A DNA stretch of 64,000 nt from PMP191F sp047602185. Its GTDB lineage: Bacteria; Bacteroidota; Bacteroidia; Chitinophagales; Chitinophagaceae. This document shows, in pieces, positions 53,946-61,368 of the stretch. A program made the translations under genes and the position numbers. The first letter of the stretch is position 1; every line of letters begins with the position of its first letter. The notes under the pieces are model-generated. The model ran no database searches, was not told the origin of the DNA, and saw nothing but the letters and a program-made list of their open reading frames with translations. The stretch covers positions 5,332,001-5,396,000 of the forward strand of contig JASGHY010000001.1 of the NCBI GenBank assembly GCA_047602185.1. The letters run 5' to 3'.

Positions 53946-54696
53946 TCTATTATCCTATAAGGAAAGCTTTGTTTGGGAAGATTCTGTGATTGACCGGGGC
54001 GTTCAAATTCAAGAACTAAATATCGCTTTGGATAGAGCCAGAGACTTAGGTGATGACATATTTAAGGTGCCAGACCTATTTAATATTAATCTGTCTTGGG
54101 GCGATTTTTTTGAATTTGTTTATGATACCGCTTTTGACGATCATGCTAGACAACTTAGATTTCCGTGGCTAAGTCAAGCTCAACATCAAACTCTTATAGC
54201 ATTATTACATTTTTTCAGTAATGCAACTCCGCGCCCGTCAAATAATGTACAGGATTTAAATGAAGAATATCCTGATCAAAGCAATTCACTTATTGGAATA
54301 TATTCTGATCAACTTCCTGAAGACTATGTATATGATGAGGAAACATGGAGCGATCTGCATAGAAGATGGGTGACCCTTTTTAGTAGGAATGAGCGAAACC
54401 GACAGAGAAAGTATTTCAGACGATTTTTTTATCCCGAATTGCTAGAAGACCCTAATCGTATTAATTACATGATTAAAAAAGGACAAGTACATAGTTTTTT
54501 TAAAAGAATAGATATTCCTAAATTCGGAGGCGACGGTAATCCCTTACATGGTGAACAAGTGCAGATACATTTTAATGATAAAGGCAAAAGTGCATTAAAT
54601 ATTGACGGAACATGGAAACACGGCGAGTGCAAAATTCCAGAAGCGGCGTGCGAGCAATTAATTGAATGGGGATTTCTATTACCTGATGATATTTAA
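53938..54696 (+). CDS. Third gene of the DUF262 module, unknown function
   Basis: I do not recognise the family of this 252-residue acidic protein. The start at 53938 gives an 8-bp overlap with the ATPase gene, a sign of coupled translation; an in-frame codon at 53881 lies deep in that gene. The N-terminus reads MANLLSYKESFVWEDSVID. Aromatic and acidic stretches follow (LSWGDFFEFVYDTAFDDHARQLRFPWLS) and the C-terminal third is beta-rich (VQIHFNDKGKSALNIDGTWKHGECKIPE). No nuclease or membrane motif is visible. As the third component it is the candidate effector or specificity factor. Confidence 0.8.
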   Translation: MANLLSYKESFVWEDSVIDRGVQIQELNIALDRARDLGDDIFKVPDLFNINLSWGDFFEFVYDTAFDDHARQLRFPWLSQAQHQTLIALLHFFSNATPRPSNNVQDLNEEYPDQSNSLIGIYSDQLPEDYVYDEETWSDLHRRWVTLFSRNERNRQRKYFRRFFYPELLEDPNRINYMIKKGQVHSFFKRIDIPKFGGDGNPLHGEQVQIHFNDKGKSALNIDGTWKHGECKIPEAACEQLIEWGFLLPDDI

Positions 54697-54784
54697 GTCC
54701 GGTGTAAACAAGTTTTTGAAACTTAGGTACGAATACGAATCAATTCTTTCAAATCACTACGCCTTACTTGCAGGCAAAAAACAA

Positions 54785-54810
54785 AAAAGGTCGCCAACGG
54801 CGACCTTTTA
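54785..54810. terminator. Terminator-like hairpin of array unit 3
   Basis: AAAAGGTCGCC and GGCGACCTTTT form a perfect 11-bp stem about AAC, directly before repeat copy 3. It can terminate the DUF262 operon and also mirrors the tRNA-plus-terminator order. Confidence 0.85.
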
Positions 54811-54824
54811 CTTGTGTCATGCTT

Positions 54825-54903
54825 GCTCCCCCTGATGGACAGTTATTGAACCAATTAGCCCAAGATTTATTAGCTTTTTCTGGCTTACCTGACTTGCCCA
54901 TAA
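54825..54903. repeat. tRNA-Asn-3'-end-like repeat, copy 3
   Basis: GCTCCCCCTGATGGAC is one base from the true tRNA-Asn end (GCTCCCCCTGCTGGAC). The rest (AGTTATTGAACCAATTAGCC) matches copies 1 and 2, so it is intermediate. GTCATGCTTGCTCCCCCTG is shared with copy 4. On the plus strand it reads MLAPPDGQLLNQLAQDLLAFSGLPD. Confidence 0.78.
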
Positions 54904-55027
54904 TGAAAATCGATGGAAAGTAGAGATGAATAGTCAAATCATTACCTGTGAGAACGAAAAGTTATTAATGTGCTATTTATTATTACTTTTGTCAAAAAAT
55001 ACCAAGTTAAAATTAACAAGGTAAAAA

Positions 55028-55336
55028 ATGGAAAGTTTCGGAGGGTATATTAAACGCCTAAGAATAGAAATGGGGCTAAACCAAACAGAACTTGCGGCTA
55101 AAATAGGTCTGGATAGCGGAGGGCTTAGTAAGGTTGAAAATGGTAAAAAGGATTTAAAAGAAAACAAATTACAGCTTCTTGCAACGGCGTTAGAAATTGA
55201 CATAGCAGATTTGAAGAAGCAATATTTCAGCGAGAAATTTGCGGAGGATTGTTTTAAATATGCATGTCCTGATTCCGTTTTTCAACTGGCTGAACAAAAA
55301 GTAAAGTATTACAAATCAGAAAAAAAGGACTTTTAA
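55028..55336 (+). CDS. XRE-family HTH regulator of the R-M operon
   Basis: The 102-residue protein has an N-terminal Cro/C1-type helix-turn-helix: YIKRLRIEMGLNQTELAAKIGLDSGGLSKVENGKKDL. The C-terminal about 40 residues (DIADLKKQYFSEKFAEDCF) are charged and helical. It starts an operon with an R-M fusion gene 10 bp downstream and has the size and position of a restriction-modification controller (C) protein. Such controllers delay restriction after transfer until methylation is complete. Here that role is inferred from context. The gene is AT-rich like the rest of the cassette. Confidence 0.9.
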   Translation: MESFGGYIKRLRIEMGLNQTELAAKIGLDSGGLSKVENGKKDLKENKLQLLATALEIDIADLKKQYFSEKFAEDCFKYACPDSVFQLAEQKVKYYKSEKKDF

Positions 55337-55346
55337 ATTTGTAAAA

Positions 55347-57173
55347 ATGGCGAATGAAAGAAAGACCGAAAAAATAGTTCGTTCACATTTTGAAAGATAT
55401 CACGACTTTGTTTTTATCGAAGAACAGGCTTCCGACAACGCTAAAATTGACAAATTACTTAAAACTGCTTCAAAAAAAGCAAACGGAAAAGGTAAACCTG
55501 AATTTATAATTACCTATAAAAAAAACACCGACTTATTAATTGTTATTGAATGCAAAGCTTCTACGACTAAACATGAAAGTCCAAACAGAGATAAATATTC
55601 AGAGTTCGCAGTTGACGGAGCTCTACTTTATGCTTCTTACTTGTCTAAGGACTTTGATGTTTTAGCTATTGCAGTGAGTGGAGAGACTGCTCAACATTTG
55701 AAAGTTTCGCATTTTTTGCAATTAAAGGATGAAAGAAATGCGACTGAGATATTTGGCAATAAATTACTTTCCGTTCAAGATTATCTAGATGGATACTTAA
55801 AAAGCCCCCAAAAATTCCGACAAGACTACCATAATCTTTTAGATTTCACAAAAAAGCTGAACGAGAAACTTCATACATATAAAATTCTTGAAAACCAGCG
55901 AAGTTTATTAATTAGTTGTATTTTAATAGCATTAGAGGACGATGCCTTTAAAATCTCTTATGCGAAAAAGACAACTCCCAAAAGCTTAGCTTCTTTCCTT
56001 ACAAAAACAGTTTCTGAGAAGCTAGAAGAAGCGAATATCTCTGGCAACAAACTCGAAAATTTAAACGTGCAGTTCGGATTTATTAAAACAGACACGTCCT
56101 TATCAACCAAAGACAAACTGCTAAAAGAATTAATTGACGAGATCGATACGAACATTAACCAATTTATTAAAACGCATGAATATTTTGATGTTTTAGGGCA
56201 ACTGTATATTGAATTTTTGAGATATGCAAACGTGGATAAAGGATTAGGAATTGTATTGACACCACCACATATAACTGAGCTCTTTGCTGACTTAGCACAA
56301 GTAAACAAAGATTCTATCGCGTTTGACAACTGCACTGGAACCGGCGGATTTCTCATTTCTGCAATGAAGAAAATGATAGAAGATGCTAAAGGTGATTCAA
56401 AGAAAGTTGCTCAGATCAAGTCTCAACAACTTATTGGTGTAGAATATCAGGCTCATATATTTGCTTTAGCCGTCTCGAATATGTATATCCATCAGGATGG
56501 AAAAACTAACATCATTAATGGAAGCTGTTTTGAAGAAGAAATAATCAAAACTGTAAAATCAAGAAAGCCGACAGTTGGTTTTTTAAATCCGCCATATAAG
56601 GGCGATAAAAAGACAGACGTTGATGAACTCGAATTTATACTGAATAATTTGGAATGTCTGGTCCAAGGTAGCACTTGCATTGCAATCGTGCCGATGCAAT
56701 CCGCGTTAGCAACAAGTGGGAAAATATTAGGGCTAAAGGAAACACTTTTAAAAAAGCATACTCTTGAGGCTGTAATATCAATGCCAGATGAATTGTTTTT
56801 TAATTCAAAGGTTAACGTAGTTTCATGTATAATGATCTTTACTGCGCATAAACCACATCCTAAAGGTAAGGAGACATTTTTCGGATATTACAAAGATGAC
56901 GGTTTTGTGAAACGAAAAATACTTGGCAGAATAGATGCTTTCGGAAAATGGAATGACATAAAGTTTAAATGGATTTCGAATTTTATCAATAGAAAGACGG
57001 AAGTAGGGTTCAGTATTAATAAAGCAATTAGTCCTTCAATGGAGTGGTGTGCCGAAGCTTATATTGAAACAGACTACTCAAATATTAATCTAAGAGAGTT
57101 TGAACATAGCATAGCTGATTACATAGCCTTTTTGTTTACTAACAAGTTGTCAAATACAGAGACGAGTATATGA
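55347..57173 (+). CDS. Fused restriction nuclease and N6-adenine DNA methyltransferase (BcgI/type IIG-like)
   Basis: The N-terminal about 130 residues look like a PD-(D/E)XK nuclease: KPEFIITYKKNTDLLIVIECKAS, with Glu52, Glu68 and Lys70 as the likely metal-site residues. The C-terminal about 300 residues are an HsdM-like gamma-class methyltransferase with FDNCTGTGGFLISAM for SAM and GFLNPPYKGD (NPPY) as the catalytic tetrad. A helical linker joins the two. This R-M fusion with a separate small specificity subunit encoded next is the BcgI-type layout, which cuts DNA away from its site. The specificity gene overlaps its stop by 4 bp. Confidence 0.85.
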   Translation: MANERKTEKIVRSHFERYHDFVFIEEQASDNAKIDKLLKTASKKANGKGKPEFIITYKKNTDLLIVIECKASTTKHESPNRDKYSEFAVDGALLYASYLSKDFDVLAIAVSGETAQHLKVSHFLQLKDERNATEIFGNKLLSVQDYLDGYLKSPQKFRQDYHNLLDFTKKLNEKLHTYKILENQRSLLISCILIALEDDAFKISYAKKTTPKSLASFLTKTVSEKLEEANISGNKLENLNVQFGFIKTDTSLSTKDKLLKELIDEIDTNINQFIKTHEYFDVLGQLYIEFLRYANVDKGLGIVLTPPHITELFADLAQVNKDSIAFDNCTGTGGFLISAMKKMIEDAKGDSKKVAQIKSQQLIGVEYQAHIFALAVSNMYIHQDGKTNIINGSCFEEEIIKTVKSRKPTVGFLNPPYKGDKKTDVDELEFILNNLECLVQGSTCIAIVPMQSALATSGKILGLKETLLKKHTLEAVISMPDELFFNSKVNVVSCIMIFTAHKPHPKGKETFFGYYKDDGFVKRKILGRIDAFGKWNDIKFKWISNFINRKTEVGFSINKAISPSMEWCAEAYIETDYSNINLREFEHSIADYIAFLFTNKLSNTETSI

Positions 57174-57664
57174 AGGATCTGGTAAAAACATCTGACTTAT
57201 TTTTCGTTCAATACGGTGTGAATCTTGAGCTTGTAAATCTTGATCAGTGCAGCAAGGACGACAAGGATGCAATATATTTTGTTTCAAGGACTGAAAATAA
57301 CAATGGAGTTTCAGCAATAGTTAGAAAGATTTTAGACGTTGATCCCAATCCTGGTCATACATTATCTGTCGCGGGAGGCGGGTCAGTTTTATCTACTTTC
57401 TATCAACCTCTGCCATATTATAGTGGGAGGGACTTATATGTTTTAACTCCTAAGGTAGAAATGGATATAACAGAAATGTTATTTTATGCCTATTGTATTA
57501 GACTTAATAAATATAAATACAATTATGGTAGACAAGCTAATAAAACTTTAAAGGATATTTTAATCCCTCCACAGATGCCAGAGAGCTTTAAAGGAACCGA
57601 ACAAGCTCTTGTTACAGTATTAGAAACGACGATTAAAAGCCAGTTCGAATTGATAAAACGCTAA
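57170..57664 (+). CDS. Half-size specificity (S) subunit of the R-M system
   Basis: This 164-residue protein resembles one half of a type I S subunit, a single target-recognition domain. The N-terminus has TSDLFFVQYGVNLELVN, and the middle FVSRTENNNGVSAIVRK and GGGSVLSTFYQP are typical. The end is KYNYGRQANKTLKDILIPP and a conserved helix that would bind the methyltransferase. Single-TRD subunits act as dimers in BcgI-like enzymes and give symmetric or split sites. The start overlaps the R-M stop by ATGA. It is the last gene of the cassette, 60 bp before a terminator. Confidence 0.82.
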   Translation: MKDLVKTSDLFFVQYGVNLELVNLDQCSKDDKDAIYFVSRTENNNGVSAIVRKILDVDPNPGHTLSVAGGGSVLSTFYQPLPYYSGRDLYVLTPKVEMDITEMLFYAYCIRLNKYKYNYGRQANKTLKDILIPPQMPESFKGTEQALVTVLETTIKSQFELIKR

Positions 57665-57725
57665 AGCTTGACAGTTTGTCATGGAGCTACAAAAAGGTGA
57701 AGTGAAGGTGCATTAAGTTAAACAA

Positions 57726-57753
57726 AAAGGGCTTCAATTTCTTGAACCCCTTT
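57726..57753. terminator. Terminator-like hairpin of array unit 4
   Basis: AAAGGGCTTCAA and TTGAACCCCTTT pair with one mismatch around TTTC, directly before tRNA-like copy 4. It may end the R-M operon as well as the minus-strand tRNA-like copy. Confidence 0.75.
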
Positions 57754-57762
57754 GTCATGCTT

Positions 57763-57850
57763 GCTCCCCCTGCTGGACTTGAACCAGCGACCCTCTGATT
57801 AATCCCGCAGGTGCGGGACTCTAACCAACTGAACTAAAACACCTGTGGGG
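57763..57850 (-). pseudogene. Near-complete tRNA-Asn-like remnant (array copy 4)
   Basis: The first 40 bp (57763-57802) are identical to 59456-59495 of the true tRNA-Asn: acceptor 3' strand, T-arm and the 3' side of the anticodon arm. The D-arm (TAGTTCAGTTGGTTAGAG) is also kept. The anticodon arm's 5' side is replaced by the palindrome TCCCGCACCTGCGGGA and the 5' acceptor strand (GTGTTTTA) no longer pairs, so it cannot be a functional tRNA. It was probably formed by integration at the tRNA gene. Confidence 0.8.
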
Positions 57851-58102
57851 GTAAAAGATGGTTCGCAGAGTTGCTGCAGTAGTTTCTTGCTCTTCTGTTT
57901 CTTAATAAATCTTTCTATGCGTACTGCATCTCTTTCTAGGTGACTGCATTCAAAAACAGCTTGTAACACCCATGGCCGGTGTTTAGAGGTAAAAGTATTG
58001 TGCAGGGATGTGTTATGCTCTTCCAACCTTCGATGTGGCTCAGTAGAATATCCGATATAGAATAGATCGGAGGTTGTGGAATATAGAATGTAGATATTGA
58101 GT
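57799..58102 (-). pseudogene. GIY-YIG nuclease-family gene, 5' end cut by an IS element
   Basis: The frame reads IYILYSTTSDLFYIGYSTEPHRRLEEHNTS, then SKHRPWVLQAVFE and ERDAVRIERFIKKQKSKK, all typical of the small stand-alone GIY-YIG (UPF0213/SLX1-like) family. The first codons are missing because the IS3-family element begins at 58103. A matching ATG-TAC-TAT stub may remain right of the IS at 59408-59422. The last 13 codons (VLVQLVRVPHLRD) are encoded by the tRNA-Asn-like copy, so the gene reads into the tRNA sequence. GIY-YIG proteins include homing nucleases, and this one sits at an integration site. It is no longer intact unless read from a GTG or ATG inside (ORF of 75 codons from 58026). 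Confidence 0.78.
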
Positions 58103-59407
58103 CGTCCTAAAATAGGTTGACAGTTTTAAAAATAGTTCCCGGTTGTCTTTAGATAGCCGGGATTTTTTGTTTATGCACCTGTTCAGGTGTTTTCATGTGT
58201 AAAGATAAATGAGGTCTGTATTGGTTATAAAGACTGATTGCTTCATGTATTATTCTTATTGCTAACTGCTTATTTATTAATGTTCTTTCCGGATAAAATT
58301 CTTCCTTTATTGTTTTATTCATTCTCTCTGCCAGCGCGTTTTCATAAGGATCACCATTTTCCGTCATACTCATGGTAATCTTATTATTATGGGCTATCTG
58401 AACATAATCATAACTACAGTATTGAACACCTCTGTCAGAATGATGGATCAATTGCCCACTATAACACCTGGATTGAATAGCCATTTTTAATGCCTGGGAC
58501 ACTGTAACAACTTCCATATTATCGCTAACACTATAGCCCATAATTTTTCTGCTGTATGCATCTGTGACAAGGCTTAAATAAAGGTTACCCTCGGATGTCT
58601 TCAGATAGGTAATGTCACTAACCCAAACCTGTTCAGGTCTTGTAATTGCCACCTCTTTTATCAGGTTGGGATATTTCCTCAGCCAATGATTAGAGTTCGT
58701 GGTCTGAACATACCTACGACGAGGTTTGATCAATAAATTACAGGACCGCATCCAGTCGAATAGTTTATCCCGCCCCACCTTGATAGCCTGTAGTCGCAAT
58801 GCAGGTTGAATAAGGTGATAAAGCTTACGGATACCTATCCGTGGCAGGCATTTACGTTGCCCGTCAACAAGCTCTTTTACAATGGTTTTGACTGCATCTG
58901 TCTTGACTTGATTGCATGCCAGCTTGTAATAATATTGCCGGCTAAAGCCAAGTGTTTGCGCTATTCGCTTTGTGCCTCCGACCCTGCTACATCCCCCTGT
59001 CCTGCGGAAGCCTGACGTGACAGCGGTAAATACTTTTTTCTGATCTCTGTGCCAAGCATATCATCGGCCACGTCTATAGCCTTGTTCAGAATTTCTTTTT
59101 CCTGCTCAAGTCGCTTAATCTTTTTCTCTAACTCACGGATCTGCTTATTAGGGGTATTCTTTTTCATATCGGTTGATTCATGCCAGTCCAATCTACCATG
59201 TTTTCTTAACCACACCAAAACGGTGCTACGACCTTGAATACCATATTTGAGCTGAGCTTGTTTGTACGTTAGGTCGCCTTTTTCTACTTCATCAATCACT
59301 TGAAGTTTGAAGGCAAGACTGTAATCTTTTTGAGTCCGTTTTAAACATGAGGGAGATCCGGTATTGACCATAGTTTGACACTTTTTGTGTCAACTTATTT
59401 CAGGACG
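58103..59407 (-). mobile_element. IS3-family insertion sequence, about 1.3 kb
   Basis: The ends CGTCCTAAAATAGGTTGACA (58103-58122) and the inverse of TGTCAACTTATTTCAGGACG (59388-59407) match at 18 of 20 bases. Inside are orfA and orfB with a programmed -1 frameshift. No clear target-site duplication is seen (flanks AGT and CTA). It has inserted in the start of a GIY-YIG gene. Confidence 0.92.
58149..59371 (-). CDS. IS3-family transposase OrfAB (programmed -1 frameshift)
   Basis: OrfA (58961-59371, 136 aa) has an HTH (AFKLQVIDEVEKGDLTYKQAQLKYGIQGRSTVLVWLRKHG) and a leucine-zipper-like coiled coil. OrfB has no ATG at its start. Its frame is open from the overlap and reads RIAQTLGFSRQYYYKLA, then the HTH_21-like IRKLYHLIQP and a DDE integrase core: VWVSDITYLKTSEG, HHSDRGVQYCS and NALAERMNKTIKEEF. 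The slippery heptamer A-AAA-AAG lies at 59033-59039 on the minus strand, in the right phase to shift OrfA into OrfB by -1. The full fusion is about 407 residues. The transposase looks intact. Confidence 0.9.
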
Positions 59408-59422
59408 CTACATATAGTACAT

Positions 59423-59455
59423 AAAAAAAGCTGCTAAGTAGCAGCCTTTTCTTTC
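59423..59455 (-). terminator. Terminator of tRNA-Asn
   Basis: On the minus strand GCTGCTACTTAGCAGC folds with an ACTT loop and is followed by TTTTTTTAT. It stands 3 bp after the tRNA end. Confidence 0.85.
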
Positions 59456-59456
59456 G

Positions 59457-59530
59457 CTCCCCCTGCTGGACTTGAACCAGCGACCCTCTGATTAACAGTC
59501 AGATGCTCTAACCAACTGAGCTAAGGAGGA
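59457..59530 (-). tRNA. tRNA-Asn (anticodon GTT)
   Basis: The 74-nt gene has a full cloverleaf. The acceptor stem TCCTCCT/AGGGGGA has one G-T pair. The D-arm is GCTCAGTTGGTTAGAGC. The anticodon stem TCTGA/TCAGA has loop CTGTTAA (anticodon GTT at 59494-59496). The T-arm is GCTGG-TTCAAGT-CCAGC and the discriminator base is G. CCA is not encoded. Its 3' half is the source of the partial copies at 57763, 54825, 50516 and 47637. Confidence 0.97.
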
Positions 59531-59690
59531 ATATTTATTATTTAAGAATATCAGACCTTTTAATTCTAAAATTGGGGTAAATCCCTGACTTTCAAAACGC
59601 TAAAGTCTTCATTTCTTCCCGTAAGGGGTTGCAAAAATACGCATTTTTGGTTTCCCACAAAATGGAAATTAAAAAATGTGCGATTATTTT

Positions 59691-61343
59691 TTAGCGCACC
59701 AGGTATACCCGGTATGCCCCGGTTTCCTGTGAACGGGTAGTATGGTTCAGTAACCGGAAGGTAAGTCTGCTCACATGGAAATTTTCGAAGGATGAAATCA
59801 CCTCCCCATTAACAGGTGCTGTATTTTCAGCAGCTATGTATACCAGAAAAGGCCTGTGAGGCAGTTGTACTGTGTCTGCCAGATCATTGACAGTATACAG
59901 CTGTTGATGCAGATAAAACTCCAGGGCATAAGAATAATCCTTTCTTAATTGCACTACCGGCATATTAGTGTAATTGCGATTGACAAACATTGCTGCTTCA
60001 CTGCCCGATTGATAATGTAACAATGCCGGGTAAAAGAATAAGTTCAGATAAAGATTTACCCACATGATCGCCCAGACTGTATAGATGGCAGGCCCCATCC
60101 TGTTACCAGCCGCCCATTTCCTTAAAGGGAGTAAAAACCATCCCGCAATGGCAACACAGGCAAGCCCGATGGCCAAAACAGTATAACCGGGTTCAAATAC
60201 AATATGTAATGCTACAACCAATACTGACAGCAGCATTACAATGGTGGTTTGAATAACCCGGATGAGTTTTTTGGTTATGGGCGTATGCGATAGCAACAGG
60301 TATTGTGCTGTTAATATGCTGATGAAAGGGAACAGGATATTGCTGTAGTGTGGCAGTTGAAATTTTGATAAAGAGAACAAAAGTATACAAGGGAGAAACC
60401 CTCCGAGTGTGTACCATTCCTGTGCAGTAGGATTGCGCAGTCTATTTTTGATCTTTTGAAATAGTGCAACGTACATCATTACCGACCAGGGTAAAAATGC
60501 CCAGAGCAATGTATGCAGAAAGAAAAACGGATCGCCACTTCCTTTAATAGGCCCGGTATTGAAAAAGCGGCCAAACTGACTATCCCAGAAAAAGAAGCGC
60601 AGCCCGGACACTCCTGTCCGTCCAAATACTATTTTTTCAGGGTGAAGATCAAACTGGTAATAGAGGCAATATAGTTCCGGTGCAATGAACAATGATATTA
60701 ATAGAACGGCTATGAGCCAACGGACATGAAAAAGTTGCTTCCATTCTTTTTTAATGATTAGTTCCAGGCCAATTGCTCCACATACGGGTATCAATGCAAA
60801 CATGCCTTTGGTCATTACTGCACAGGCGGCAAATAATGCACCTGCTGTCAGGTGCCAGTAATTATTAACCTGCTTTGCCCTGTAGAAATGATAAACTGCA
60901 GCAATGATGAGCCCTGTTAAGTAGGGTTCTGCCCGTACATCATTGTTGGAAATAATAATGTGCTCTGCTGTAAGTAATATGATCGCAGACCACCAGGCTG
61001 TTCTTTCATCATAAAGTTTTGCAGCCAGTAAAAAAGTGTACCGGGCACCCATGAACAGGAAAAGAATGGCCGGCAGTTTATAGGCCCAGGTAGTGACCCC
61101 AAACAGTTTGAATGAAAATGCCGTGATCCAGAATGGAAAATGCGGCTTATCCAGCCAATCGCTGCCTTCAGCAAAAAGAGAAATGAAATCGTTGCGCGTC
61201 TCCATCGTTTTTGCTATGGAGGCATACAGTGCCCCATCGGGCCCCAGAATGGTTACAAAAAGTCCGCTGCAATTAACTATCAGCGTAAGGATCAGCAATT
61301 GTAGCTGGTAATTCCTTTCGGTATGCGAAGGGGTTGGGTTCAT
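59691..61343 (-). CDS. Integral-membrane glycosyltransferase, GT39/ArnT-like
   Basis: The 550-residue protein has about 11-13 predicted helices and an N-terminal periplasmic catalytic loop after helix 1. PDGALYASIAKTMETRND and WLDKPHFPFWITAFSFKLFG (D..Y...A.. and DKPP-like) are the signatures of the PMT/ArnT superfamily, which moves a sugar from an undecaprenyl-phosphate carrier to lipid A, protein or polymer. The start at 61343 is chosen because it yields the N-terminal helix directly and follows the PAP2 gene stop at 61369. A C-terminal soluble domain (VNRNYTNMPVVQLRKDYSYAL) is present. The acceptor is unknown. Confidence 0.88.
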   Translation of the reverse strand: MNPTPSHTERNYQLQLLILTLIVNCSGLFVTILGPDGALYASIAKTMETRNDFISLFAEGSDWLDKPHFPFWITAFSFKLFGVTTWAYKLPAILFLFMGARYTFLLAAKLYDERTAWWSAIILLTAEHIIISNNDVRAEPYLTGLIIAAVYHFYRAKQVNNYWHLTAGALFAACAVMTKGMFALIPVCGAIGLELIIKKEWKQLFHVRWLIAVLLISLFIAPELYCLYYQFDLHPEKIVFGRTGVSGLRFFFWDSQFGRFFNTGPIKGSGDPFFFLHTLLWAFLPWSVMMYVALFQKIKNRLRNPTAQEWYTLGGFLPCILLFSLSKFQLPHYSNILFPFISILTAQYLLLSHTPITKKLIRVIQTTIVMLLSVLVVALHIVFEPGYTVLAIGLACVAIAGWFLLPLRKWAAGNRMGPAIYTVWAIMWVNLYLNLFFYPALLHYQSGSEAAMFVNRNYTNMPVVQLRKDYSYALEFYLHQQLYTVNDLADTVQLPHRPFLVYIAAENTAPVNGEVISSFENFHVSRLTFRLLNHTTRSQETGAYRVYLVR

Positions 61344-61368
61344 AGTATGGGTTAAAGATGGCGGTACA

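Noticed and set aside
47637..57802. CRISPR array
   Set aside because: The repeats are few, kilobases apart, enclose genes and derive from a tRNA end; no cas genes are present.
57763..57850. Second functional tRNA-Asn
   Set aside because: The acceptor 5' strand does not pair and the anticodon arm is replaced by an unrelated palindrome.
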